Positions 38,019-46,470 of a DNA stretch of 64,000 nucleotides are shown piece after piece. The notes under the pieces are model-generated. The model was given only the letters and a program-made list of their open reading frames with translations. It was not told the DNA's origin and ran no database searches. The position numbers and the translations under genes were made by a program. The DNA is from Nocardia iowensis. Lineage in GTDB: Bacteria; Actinomycetota; Actinomycetes; Mycobacteriales; Mycobacteriaceae. The stretch covers positions 6,324,001 to 6,388,000 of the forward strand of contig NZ_CP078145.1 in NCBI RefSeq assembly GCF_019222765.1. Reading direction: 5' to 3'. The number at the start of each line of letters is the position of its first letter. Position 1 is the stretch's first letter.

Positions 38019-38666
38019 GTGATCCGGGTGCTGGTCGTGGATGACGAGGCGCTGGTGCGCTCGGGTTTCGAGCTGATCCTGAATGCGGCCGCCGATATCG
38101 AGGTGGTCGCGACGGCGACCGGATCGGAGGCGCTGGCGGCGGTCGAGCGGACGCGACCGGATGTGGTGCTGCTCGACATCAGAATGCCCGACGTAGATGG
38201 CCTGACCGTGCTGCGCCAACTCCGCGACGTGCCCGACCCGCCGGTGGTCGCCATGCTGACAACCTTCGACACCGACGATTACATTCTGTCCGCATTGCGC
38301 TCCGGCGCAGCGGGTTTCGTGCTCAAAGACACCGAGCCCGAGCAGCTGGCGCAATTGACCCGGACCCTCGCCGCCGGTGGCGTGGTGCTGTCGCCGAAGG
38401 TGTCGGCCGCTCTGCTCCGCAACGCCGGGACCGCCACCACCGCGGAGATGGATGCGGAGGTCGCCCGCGTCGAGCGGCTCACCGAACGGGAACGCACGGT
38501 GCTCGTGCTCCTCGCCGAGGGGCTGTCCAATGCCGAGATCGGGCAGCGCGTCCACCTGAGCGTCGGCACGGTGAAGGACCATGTCAGCGCCATCTTCACC
38601 AAATTGCGAGTACCCAGTCGCGTGCAAGCGGCATTGCTCGCGCAGCGGGCGGGCCTGCTGCCGTGA
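38019..38666 (+). CDS. NarL/LuxR-family response regulator
   Basis: 215 residues from GTG 38019, which has AGGAGG 8 bases upstream; the nearer GTG at 38010 overlaps that AGGAGG. Receiver with VDDEALVRSG and phospho-acceptor Asp53 in VVLLDIRMPDVDG. LuxR output LTERERTVLVLLAEGLSNAE and SVGTVKDHVSAIF. The stop overlaps the kinase start (GTGA at 38663-38666). Divergent from the DUF418 gene, a possible target. Confidence 0.93.
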   Translation: MIRVLVVDDEALVRSGFELILNAAADIEVVATATGSEALAAVERTRPDVVLLDIRMPDVDGLTVLRQLRDVPDPPVVAMLTTFDTDDYILSALRSGAAGFVLKDTEPEQLAQLTRTLAAGGVVLSPKVSAALLRNAGTATTAEMDAEVARVERLTERERTVLVLLAEGLSNAEIGQRVHLSVGTVKDHVSAIFTKLRVPSRVQAALLAQRAGLLP

Positions 38667-39748
38667 CCCGCTTCCCGCCATGGCTGATCGACCTCGTGCT
38701 CGTGGCGGTGGCCGTGGCCGACGTGCTCGTCGATGGCGAGGACACCTCCCCGGGCAAGCTCGCGGTCGGCGGTATCGCGTGCGCGGCGTTGCTGCTGCGG
38801 CGACGGCACCCGCTGGCGGCCTTCGTCCTGACGCTGCCGGGAAGCTTGCTGCTTGCCAATCTCGCCGCCCCCGCGATCGCCCTGTACACGCTGGCCGAGC
38901 ACACCCGGAACCGGACGCTGCTGGTGGCGGCGATCCTGGCCACCTCGGTCGCCGCGTCCGCGCCGTGGCCCTCCGATCAGACGGACTACCGCCCGCCGGA
39001 CACACTCGTCGCCTTCGCCTACTCGCTGGCCTGGGCGGGTGCGCCCGTGCTGCTCGGTCAGCTGATGCAGACCCGCCGCGATCTGTCGGCCCGGTTGGTC
39101 GAGATCGAGGAGGCGCGCGACCACGAACGGCAATTGCACGCCCAGGCCGTACTGGCCCGCGAACGCGCGCAGATCGGCCGCGAAATGCACGATGTGGTCG
39201 CACATCAGGTCAGTCTGATCGCCGTTCGCGCGGGCGCGCTCCAGGTCGCCGCCACCGACCCCGACGCGGTCGATGCCGCGCGCATCATCCGCAGGCTCAG
39301 TGTCGACACCCTCGACGAGCTCCGGCACATGGTCACGCTGCTGCGTGCCGCGGGCGGTCAGGGCACCGAGCTGACACCACAGCCGACGCTCGCCGATCTG
39401 CGAAAGCTGCTCGACTCCAGCGGCATTGAGGTCGAGCTGCGCGGTGAGCTGCCCGACGAGCTTGGCGCGCCAGGCCAGCGCACCATCTACCGCACGGTGC
39501 AGGAGGCACTCACCAACGTGCGCAAGCACGCGCCGGGCGCGACCGCCCTCGTGCATCTGTGGCACGACAGCGATCACTACGGCGTCACCGTCACCAATAC
39601 CGAGCCGACCCGTCCCGCGGTGTCGCTGCCCAGCTCCCGGCACGGACTGGTCGGCCTCGCCGAACGCGCCGAACTGCTCGGCGGCAGCTTCGAATCCGGA
39701 CCGACCGCCGATCACGGCTATCGCGCGGTGCTGCGCCTGCCCCGCTGA
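38663..39748 (+). CDS. Membrane sensor histidine kinase (HisKA_3)
   Basis: 361 residues, GTG start coupled to the regulator. Membrane segments fill about 5-140 with short loops. Phospho-acceptor His is in GREMHDVVAHQVSLIAVRAG. ATPase domain has VQEALTNVRKHAPG (N box) and SSRHGLVGLAERAELLGGSF (G boxes). It is the same architecture as the pair at 263-2022, but the two kinases are not close copies. Confidence 0.92.
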   Translation: MTRFPPWLIDLVLVAVAVADVLVDGEDTSPGKLAVGGIACAALLLRRRHPLAAFVLTLPGSLLLANLAAPAIALYTLAEHTRNRTLLVAAILATSVAASAPWPSDQTDYRPPDTLVAFAYSLAWAGAPVLLGQLMQTRRDLSARLVEIEEARDHERQLHAQAVLARERAQIGREMHDVVAHQVSLIAVRAGALQVAATDPDAVDAARIIRRLSVDTLDELRHMVTLLRAAGGQGTELTPQPTLADLRKLLDSSGIEVELRGELPDELGAPGQRTIYRTVQEALTNVRKHAPGATALVHLWHDSDHYGVTVTNTEPTRPAVSLPSSRHGLVGLAERAELLGGSFESGPTADHGYRAVLRLPR

Positions 39749-39903
39749 CGCTGATCCCGCCGCCGCGAAAGATGGTCTGCGTCACTGGATGCTGGCGAAA
39801 TCCATGGGACGTTTGCTAGCGTCGTCGACCGTGACGGTGCTCCCGTTGGTTGCCTTGTACCGAGCCCGGGGTCGGGATCGTCACTGCACAAGGAGAAATT
39901 CCA

Positions 39904-40299
39904 CTGTCAGTACAGTTCAATCACACTATTGTCGGTTGCCACGACAATCGGGTGACCGCCGAATTCTGGGCGGACATCCTCGGTTCGGAACTCGGGGCCG
40001 AATGGGGCCCGTTCATCCCACTTCCGTTGGATAACGGCGTCACTTTCGACTTCGCGAAGGTGCCACCGCACGTTTCCGAAATCCAGCCCCAGCATTACGC
40101 ATTCCTGATCTCCGAGCCAGAGTTCGACGCGGCCTACGCCAAGATCCAGCGCTACAAGTTGGAGCACTGGGCCGACCCGCGCCAACAGGGCGTCAACGAG
40201 ATCAATCACAACGACGGCGGTCGTGGTGTCTACTTCCTGGACCCCAACGGCCACTTCATGGAATTGATCACCGTCCCGTACGGCGGCTGGCCGAGCTAG
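39904..40299 (+). CDS. VOC-superfamily (glyoxalase/dioxygenase-like) protein, likely CTG start
   Basis: 131 residues if started at CTG 39904, which lies 8 bases after a clean AGGAG and gives (M)SVQFNHTIVGCHDN. The only other in-frame start is TTG 39850, with no ribosome binding site. A single VOC domain: metal-ligand-like positions in FNHTIVGCHDN, QHYAFLISEPEFD and DPNGHFMELITVPYGG. Small glyoxalase-like proteins include bleomycin- or fosfomycin-resistance types and dioxygenases; the function is unknown. A hairpin terminator follows immediately. Confidence 0.85.
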   Translation: MSVQFNHTIVGCHDNRVTAEFWADILGSELGAEWGPFIPLPLDNGVTFDFAKVPPHVSEIQPQHYAFLISEPEFDAAYAKIQRYKLEHWADPRQQGVNEINHNDGGRGVYFLDPNGHFMELITVPYGGWPS

Positions 40300-40301
40300 C
40301 A

Positions 40302-40339
40302 AGAGCGGGGCGGCGTCCATCCGGATGCCGCCCCGCTCT
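40302..40339 (+). terminator. Hairpin terminator after the VOC gene
   Basis: AGAGCGGGGCGGC pairs with GCCGCCCCGCTCT (13 bp perfect), and the 12-base interior can pair further. It lies between convergent genes and may serve both. Confidence 0.75.
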
Positions 40340-40397
40340 GCTACCCGCCGGATTCTTCCAACCCGTCCGAACCGCACGACCCGGCCCTGTCCCCTGA

Positions 40398-41798
40398 CTA
40401 TTCAGGCGGTTCCGGCGGCCACGGGTTGGGTTTGATGTTGGCCGGTTTGCGAGTAGGGATGTCGTCCCAGTCGAAATGGGTGCCGACCCAGGCCTTGGGG
40501 CGGTCGAAGTCGACCTCGTTGGCGGTGAAGCGGGCGTCGACGAAGGAGATGTCGCCGAAGAAGTCGCCCTCGGTGAAATCGACGGAGCGGCCGGCGAAGG
40601 TGGTGCCCGCGAAGGTGGTGTTGCCGTGGAATTCGGCTCGGCTGAAGTCGGTTTCGCGAGTGCCTCGGTGGCGCAGGCGCGCGGGAGCGCCGATGCGGGT
40701 GTCGTCGAAGGCGACGGTGCCCGCCTCGAAGTGCGCGCCGGCGAAGGTGATGCGCGGGCTGGAGATCTCCGCGCCGGTGAAGGCGAGGTGCTGGCCGTCC
40801 AGGGTGGCGTGCTCGAAAGAGGTGAGCTCGGCGTGGAACTTCGTGTCCTGGAACGAGGTTCGGGCACCGGTGCAGCGGGCGCCGTTGAAGGTGGTCCGCG
40901 GGCCGACGAAGGTGGCCTTCTCGAACGACACGGAGCAGTCGAAGGTCGCGCCGTCGAAGGTGGTGCCGGAACCGGCGCGTTCGACCTTCTCGGGACGGGT
41001 CGAGCCGAATCGCGCATGATCGAACAGCGCGGGGCCGCCTTCGAACTTCGCCTCGCGGAAGGTGACGTGCGGACCGGCGAAGGTCGCGTGTTCGAAAGTG
41101 GTGCGGCCGATGAATACCGCGCGGGCGAACGAGGTTCGCTGCCCAAGGAACACCGCGTGCCGGAAGTCCGCTCGCTCGATGACGGCGTTGTTGAAGGTGA
41201 ACTCACAGTCCGACCAGGAGACATCGGCCGACCGCTCCAGATGGTCGGCGATCACCTTGACAATGGTGCGGCGCACCTCGCGATCGTTCTGCCGGAACTG
41301 GTAGACCCGTTCCACCTTCAGGCCGGACTCGTCCACCGTTTCCGCCTGTGAGACAAGGTGGTTCGCACCGGCGACCGGGTCGTAGGGCAGCCGCAGGTAA
41401 CCGCACAGCACGTCGACGCATTGCTGGCGCCTGCTCGGCAACCGGAATTCGTCGGCGAGTCCGGCCATCGCATAGACCCCGGCGATCCGCACCGCCACAT
41501 CGGCATCGCCGAGCTGCTGCGAGGCCGCCCCGAACAATTCGGCGAACCGCCCGCGTTCGAGGTCGCGCTGCCGCCGGTAGGCCACCACCAGCGCGGCCGC
41601 GCCACCGACACCCGCCGCGACCGCCAGCGCGATCTTGGTGAGATCCAGTTGATTGGGGGTCTCGGCTTTCGCCCCGAACGCCAGCCACAGCAGCCACCAA
41701 GTGAGCGCCGCGATGCCGAAGCCGCAGACGACCGCCGCCAGCACCGCAAGCAGTAACGCCGCGCGGTGCAGTCGGTCGCCCAACCTCCCCCATCGCAT
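40398..41798 (-). CDS. Membrane-anchored pentapeptide-repeat protein
   Basis: 466 residues from ATG 41798. Two N-terminal membrane segments (about 12-42 and 53-73), a helical linker with QQLGDADVAVRIAGVYAMAG, then about 240 residues of degenerate pentapeptide repeats (FNNAVIERADFRHAVFLG, FARAVFIGRTTFEHATFAG, FAGTTFAGRSVDFTEGDFFG). The repeats form a right-handed beta-helix. The N-terminal region resembles actinobacterial proteins with this linker (often with an EAD or signalling role). The role is unknown; the longer upstream frame is discarded. Confidence 0.88.
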   Translation of the reverse strand: MRWGRLGDRLHRAALLLAVLAAVVCGFGIAALTWWLLWLAFGAKAETPNQLDLTKIALAVAAGVGGAAALVVAYRRQRDLERGRFAELFGAASQQLGDADVAVRIAGVYAMAGLADEFRLPSRRQQCVDVLCGYLRLPYDPVAGANHLVSQAETVDESGLKVERVYQFRQNDREVRRTIVKVIADHLERSADVSWSDCEFTFNNAVIERADFRHAVFLGQRTSFARAVFIGRTTFEHATFAGPHVTFREAKFEGGPALFDHARFGSTRPEKVERAGSGTTFDGATFDCSVSFEKATFVGPRTTFNGARCTGARTSFQDTKFHAELTSFEHATLDGQHLAFTGAEISSPRITFAGAHFEAGTVAFDDTRIGAPARLRHRGTRETDFSRAEFHGNTTFAGTTFAGRSVDFTEGDFFGDISFVDARFTANEVDFDRPKAWVGTHFDWDDIPTRKPANIKPNPWPPEPPE

Positions 41799-41998
41799 TA
41801 GCGCATGGTAGCCGGATTGCCGCCCTCCGACCACCGGACAAGATCGGCGACTCCTTGCGCCCCATACCAATTCAGATGTCCTCTATCCACGAGTGGCGCA
41901 CGATGGAGAACCGCACTCGACATTCGCCGCAGCCAGGTGCCACTCGGCGGGCCGCGCGCCTGGGTGTCCGGCGCGGATTGCTCGAGTAGTCTGCGGGG

Positions 41999-42406
41999 AT
42001 GTCTGCTTCCGATTCACTCGATCCGGTGGCCGAGGTCGAGACCGTGCACGCACTGTTGGCCACGTGGCTCGGCACCGATGCCGAGCCGGAGGTCCTGGAA
42101 AGTTTCGCCGGGACGCAGCATGACACGTTCTCCATGGTGACCACCTCCGGTGCCCGGTTGAGTCGTTCCGAGCTGCTGTCCGGACTGCGGCGGGCGCGCA
42201 ATTCCCGGCCCGGTCTCGACATCGAGATCTCCGACGTCGAGGTGCTGTTCGCCGAAGGCGACGTGACGGTGGTCCGGTTCCTGGAGCGGCATCACTTCGC
42301 CGGAAAGCATGCCGATCGCCGGACGACGGCGTTTCTGACCATCGAGTCCGCGCCGCCCCGGTACCGGTGGCGGGCATTGCACGAAACTCCGGTCACCGAG
42401 GAGTGA
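41999..42406 (+). CDS. NTF2/SnoaL-like small protein (DUF4440-type)
   Basis: 135 residues, alpha+beta cone fold by pattern: helical start (PVAEVETVHALLATWLGTDA), a central EIS DVEVLFAEGDVTVVRFLER strand pair and FLTIESAPPRYRWRALHET at the end. Start at ATG 41999. No catalytic assignment possible. Next gene begins 108 bases downstream on the same strand. Confidence 0.65.
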   Translation: MSASDSLDPVAEVETVHALLATWLGTDAEPEVLESFAGTQHDTFSMVTTSGARLSRSELLSGLRRARNSRPGLDIEISDVEVLFAEGDVTVVRFLERHHFAGKHADRRTTAFLTIESAPPRYRWRALHETPVTEE

Positions 42407-42514
42407 ATCCCTTGCGCCACTCCGCCCCGCCAGGAAGAGTGGCACGGACGTGCAGCAATCAAACAGCTCGCGCACTGAATTATCGACGCGTTTCCCGCGA
42501 CTCGGAGGCTGTGC

Positions 42515-43978
42515 ATGAGATGTGTGGTGTTCGGAGCGACCGGCTACATCGGCGGACGTCTGGTCCCGGAACTGCTGGACATGGGCCATTCGGTGCGGGT
42601 GATGGTTCGCTCCCCCGGCAAGCTCGACCAAGTGCCGTGGCGCGACGACGTCGACATCGTCGCCGGTGATGTCACCGATCCGCAGACGGTCGCCGCCGCA
42701 CTGGACGACCAGGAAGTGCTCTACTACCTCGTCCATTCGCTGATCCAACGCGACTTCGTCGGCATCGATCGCCGAGCGGCACAGATCGTGGCGACCGCCG
42801 CGGCTACGGCGGGGCTGTCCAGGATCGTCTATCTGGGCGGCATCATCCCGCCGGGCGAGCGGCTGTCGCCGCATCTGTCCTCGCGGGCGGAGGTCGGCGA
42901 AATCCTGCTCGCCTCGGGCGTACCCACCGTCGAATTCCGCGCGGCGGTGATCATCGGATCTGGTTCGGCGAGCTTCGAGATGCTGCGCTACCTCTCCGAA
43001 CGGCTGCCCGCGATGGTCACGCCCCGCTGGGTGCGCAACCGCATCCAGCCGATCGCGATCCGCGACGTGCTCTACTACCTGGCCCGCGCCACCACGCTCG
43101 GCCCGCAGGTGAATCGGTCCTTCGACATCGGCGGGCCCGATGTGCTGACCTACCTCGACATGCTCCGCAGATACGCGGCGATCGCCAAGCTGCCGCGCCG
43201 CGCGGTGGTACCGGTGCCGGTGCTGACGCCATGGCTGTCGGCGCAGTGGGTCAACCTGGTCACCCCGGTTCCGAAAGCGATCGCCGTGCCGTTGATCGAG
43301 TCGCTGGTGCATGAGGTCGTCTGCGGCGAGCACGACATCGCCGACCACATCCCGGACCCGCCGGATGGGTTGACCGGCTTCGAACGCGCGGTGGAACTCG
43401 CGCTGGCTCGGATCCGCGACTTCGACGTGCCCACCCGTTGGTCGGACGCCGCGACCCCGGGCGCACCGTCGGATCCGCTGCCCACCGACCCGGACTGGTC
43501 CGGCGGCACCCTCTACCAAGACGTCCGCGAACGCCACACCGACGCCGACCCGGACACCGTGTGGCAGGTCATCGAATCCATCGGCGGCGAGCACGGCTGG
43601 TACTCGTTCCCGCTGGCCTGGTCGATCCGCGGCTGGATCGACCGGCTAGCGGGTGGCGCCGGGCTGCGCCGCGGCCGACGCGATCCGCACCGGCTGCGCG
43701 CGGGCGAGGCACTGGATTGGTGGCGCGTCGAATACCTCGACCGGCCGCGGCTGCTCCGGCTGCGCGCCGAGATGCGGGTGCCCGGCGACGCCTGGCTGGA
43801 ACTGTCCGCGGAGCCCGAGCCGGGTGGCGGCACGCGGTATCGGCAGTGTGCGATCTTCGAGCCCCATGGACTGTCCGGGCACATCTATTGGAAGGTGATC
43901 TCGCCGTTCCACGAGATCGTCTTCGGCGGCATGGCCCGCAACATCACCGGTGCCGCCGAAGCGCAAGCACGCTCATGA
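42515..43978 (+). CDS. NAD(P)-binding SDR with C-terminal DUF2867
   Basis: 487 residues. N-terminal atypical SDR (MRCVVFGATGYIGGRLVPEL; YLVHSLIQRDFVGIDRRAAQ; IVYLGGIIPPGERLSPHLSS) to about residue 315. The C-terminal DUF2867/SRPBCC-like domain (YQDVRERHTDADPDTVWQVI, EHGWYSFPLAWSIRGWIDRL, GLSGHIYWKVISPFHEIVFG). The fused arrangement is known from many actinobacteria (YwnB/Ycf39-like with DUF2867). It ends 1 base before the convergent hydrolase stop. Confidence 0.9.
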   Translation: MRCVVFGATGYIGGRLVPELLDMGHSVRVMVRSPGKLDQVPWRDDVDIVAGDVTDPQTVAAALDDQEVLYYLVHSLIQRDFVGIDRRAAQIVATAAATAGLSRIVYLGGIIPPGERLSPHLSSRAEVGEILLASGVPTVEFRAAVIIGSGSASFEMLRYLSERLPAMVTPRWVRNRIQPIAIRDVLYYLARATTLGPQVNRSFDIGGPDVLTYLDMLRRYAAIAKLPRRAVVPVPVLTPWLSAQWVNLVTPVPKAIAVPLIESLVHEVVCGEHDIADHIPDPPDGLTGFERAVELALARIRDFDVPTRWSDAATPGAPSDPLPTDPDWSGGTLYQDVRERHTDADPDTVWQVIESIGGEHGWYSFPLAWSIRGWIDRLAGGAGLRRGRRDPHRLRAGEALDWWRVEYLDRPRLLRLRAEMRVPGDAWLELSAEPEPGGGTRYRQCAIFEPHGLSGHIYWKVISPFHEIVFGGMARNITGAAEAQARS

Positions 43979-45028
43979 TCACCGGTCGACGTCGCGCACG
44001 TAGTGGCACTGGTCGCGCAGAAACCCTTCGGCGAACAGTGATCTGGGTGCGGCAATGGCGACGACGGCGGTCTTGACCGTGCTGTCCTCGATGTCCTTGC
44101 GCAGCAGGGCATGGGTGGCGTCGGGGTAGTGCTCGACGCGCAACAGGTCGGCCGGAATCAGTTGGCGGTAGCGGGTTTCGGTGTCGACGACGTCGACATT
44201 GCGGTCGTGATCGGCCAGGATCAGCAGCACGGGGATGCGGACCGCGGCGAGGTCGGCGGAGGCGTCGGCGGTGTAGTTCTGCTGGATGAAACGCCAGCGT
44301 TGCGCGGTCATGTCCGGGGTGAGGGCGCCTGCCGCGCTTGCTTGTTCGAAGGTCGCGCCGTCGCGCAGCAGCTGCCGGGTGCGATCGCTCCTGGCGATCG
44401 CGGTCTCGATCTGCGCCGAAGTCGCACCGTCGGCGGTCAGTTCGGCGACCATGTTGTAGCGGCCTTGCTGAAGCCAGTTGACGGCGGGCGAGACGGCGAT
44501 CATGAACTGCAACAGGGGGTCTCGTGCGGCGACGGCGGGCAGCACCCAGCCCGCCTGGCTGGCGCCCCACAGTCCGATCCGTGCCGGATCGATCTCGGGT
44601 CGTGTTCTGGCCCAGGCGATTGCGTCGAGCGTCTCGGTTGTCCGGTCGGCCATGGTCTGGTTCAGCCAGTCGCCAGGGGCGCCTGCGATGCCGGGTTTGT
44701 CCCAGGACAGCGAGGCATAGCCCGCGCGTGCCAGCGACTCCCAGATCGGCCGGTAGAAGGTGTCGTGGGTGGCGTCGATCGGGCCGTCGCCGTGCACGAA
44801 AACCACCAGACCGAACGGTGCCGCGCCCTGTTTCGGCAGGGCGAGCACGCCGTGCAGGGGTTGCGCGTCGCCGGGAATGGTCACGCGTTGTTCGCGCAGG
44901 TCGTAGCTGTTCTGGTACAGGACCCAGCCGCCTGCCGCGGCGATCAGCACGAGAATCGCCGTGAGCGACCCGAGTATTCGACGCCGCCGCCGCGAAACGG
45001 GTTCGGCACGAGTTTCTTCCGACGACAT
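43979..45028 (-). CDS. Membrane-anchored alpha/beta-hydrolase (BAAT/S9-like)
   Basis: 349 residues from ATG 45028. A basic N terminus, one membrane segment (RILGSLTAILVLIAAAGGWV), then an exported alpha/beta hydrolase. Oxyanion FGLVVFVHGDGPIDATHDTF, nucleophile in GLWGASQAGWVLPAVAARDP, acid in LLILADHDRNVDVVD, and His in YPDATHALLRKDI. It is divergent from the PaaX gene; a shared ATCGTTCGTT box lies between them (see findings). Confidence 0.87.
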   Translation of the reverse strand: MSSEETRAEPVSRRRRRILGSLTAILVLIAAAGGWVLYQNSYDLREQRVTIPGDAQPLHGVLALPKQGAAPFGLVVFVHGDGPIDATHDTFYRPIWESLARAGYASLSWDKPGIAGAPGDWLNQTMADRTTETLDAIAWARTRPEIDPARIGLWGASQAGWVLPAVAARDPLLQFMIAVSPAVNWLQQGRYNMVAELTADGATSAQIETAIARSDRTRQLLRDGATFEQASAAGALTPDMTAQRWRFIQQNYTADASADLAAVRIPVLLILADHDRNVDVVDTETRYRQLIPADLLRVEHYPDATHALLRKDIEDSTVKTAVVAIAAPRSLFAEGFLRDQCHYVRDVDR

Positions 45029-45105
45029 GGCGCCTCCGATCGTTCGTTCTGAAAACCATCGTTTGTATGCTGAGCGCATCAGCACCGACCGGACCGAGAG
45101 GGTGA

Positions 45106-45993
45106 ATGGTGGAAAACCACAACGTCGAGGTGACGACCCGGACCCTCGTGGAGAGCATGGTCCGCGAGGACGCCACCATCGATGCCGCTGAGCTGTATAC
45201 GGTCGCGAACGCACTCGGCATGACCGATCAGCAAGTCCGGCTGTGCATCCGCCGCCTGGTCGGCGACGGTCGATTCACCCAGCAGGGACGCGGCCGCAAG
45301 GCGATCCTGCACGCCACGGCGGACACGGCGAGCGCGCTTGCACCCGATGTGGAGTTCGTGCGCTACATGTTCGCCCAGGATCGCGGCGAGGCCGAGTGGG
45401 ACGACCGCTGGCACCTGGTCGCGTTCGCGATTCCGGAGTCCGCTCGCCCGGCCCGAGATGCCATGCGCGACGGCATCGTTCGGCTCGGCGGAGCGCCGAT
45501 CCAGGGCGGGCTCTATGTCAGCGCGAACGCCTGGGAACCCCAACTGGCGGTGCTCGCCGCCGAACTCGACGTCGCCGACCACGTCACCACCTGCACCACC
45601 GCCGACCTGCGGGTCGGGCACATCGAGTCGCCGCGCCGGATCGCCGCCCGGCTGTGGCCGCTGGACGAGATCGCCGCACGCCATCGTCGACTTCTCGACT
45701 TCGCGCGGCGCACGCTGCGGCGGTTGCGCGCCGCCGAGCTCACCGACACCGAGCTGCTGACCGTCACCATCGAGCTGGCTGCGGAGTTCACCAGCGCGAT
45801 GGAGCCCGATCCCCTGCTGCCGCCGCAGCTGCTGCCGCAACCATGGGCCGGGACCAAGGCTCGCGGTGTGGTCGCCGAATGCTGGTCGCTGCTGCTCGCG
45901 GCCGAGACGCCCAGCCCGCCCCGGCTGTTTCGCAGCTACGCCGAGGTGGTCCGTGAGGTGACGGGTCATGCCGGGCCCCTGCGTGTTTCGTAG
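45106..45993 (+). CDS. PaaX-family transcriptional regulator
   Basis: 295 residues. N-terminal winged helix (VREDATIDAAELYTVANALG, VRLCIRRLVGDGRFTQQGRG), central PaaX fold (EAEWDDRWHLVAFAIPESAR, LGGAPIQGGLYVSANAWEPQ) and C-terminal PaaX-C. Family members repress phenylacetate or aromatic degradation genes in response to CoA thioesters. No paa genes are in the window. The end overlaps the convergent membrane protein gene by 28 bases. Confidence 0.88.
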   Translation: MVENHNVEVTTRTLVESMVREDATIDAAELYTVANALGMTDQQVRLCIRRLVGDGRFTQQGRGRKAILHATADTASALAPDVEFVRYMFAQDRGEAEWDDRWHLVAFAIPESARPARDAMRDGIVRLGGAPIQGGLYVSANAWEPQLAVLAAELDVADHVTTCTTADLRVGHIESPRRIAARLWPLDEIAARHRRLLDFARRTLRRLRAAELTDTELLTVTIELAAEFTSAMEPDPLLPPQLLPQPWAGTKARGVVAECWSLLLAAETPSPPRLFRSYAEVVREVTGHAGPLRVS

Positions 45994-46415
45994 ACGGCGA
46001 CGGCTGCCGAGATAGCAAGCGCGAGCGCGGCAGCGGCTGCCGTGAGCACGGTTGTGGCAAACCAGAACCCGGTCCACGTCGGCGGGACCGGTGTCAGTAC
46101 GACTGCGAGCGCCAGGTAGATCACCACACCCCTGCGCAGGCGTCGCTCGCAGCGAATCTGGTGCCGCAGAGCTTTCGGGCCGGGCCATGCCCGGAGACCG
46201 ATCACCACTCGCCAGGTGTGCAGCGTCATGCCCAGCATCGTGAGCAGTAATCCCAAGCCGAGCAGCTGAATCCAGTCCGGGAGCCCGACTTCCGACCCGC
46301 TCATGGGCAGCGCGATTGCCGCGAACGCGATCCCGGCCGTCGCTTCGATCAGCACGAGCCGCCGCACCGGCCCGAGAGGTGTTCCGTGCAGGAACCTTGG
46401 CTTCGTATCGTTCAT
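45966..46415 (-). CDS. Small four-helix membrane protein
   Basis: 149 residues from ATG 46415 with four predicted membrane segments (RRLVLIEATAGIAFAAIALP; WIQLLGLGLLLTMLGMTLHT; VVIYLALAVVLTPVPPTWTG; VLTAAAAALALAISAAVAVY). It converges on and overlaps the PaaX gene end. It is divergent from the saccharopine-dehydrogenase-like gene across 55 bases. Family not recognised. Confidence 0.75.
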   Translation of the reverse strand: MNDTKPRFLHGTPLGPVRRLVLIEATAGIAFAAIALPMSGSEVGLPDWIQLLGLGLLLTMLGMTLHTWRVVIGLRAWPGPKALRHQIRCERRLRRGVVIYLALAVVLTPVPPTWTGFWFATTVLTAAAAALALAISAAVAVYETRRGPA

Positions 46416-46436
46416 GTTACCGTCGATCGTATATGA

Positions 46437-46446
46437 AACGAACGAT
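46437..46446 (-). promoter_or_regulatory. AACGAACGAT box shared with the PaaX promoter
   Basis: The decamer ATCGTTCGTT on the minus strand here is identical to bases 45039-45048 upstream of the PaaX gene. The 55-base divergent gap also holds an ATCGT/ACGAT inverted pair. A regulator common to both loci, perhaps PaaX, is the simplest reading. Confidence 0.45.
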
Positions 46447-46470
46447 ATTGCGCAGCCGGAGGAGATCGGG

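Noticed and set aside
42515..43978. Insertion sequence or prophage in the accessory region
   Set aside because: No transposase, integrase, terminal inverted repeats or target duplications were seen anywhere in the window.
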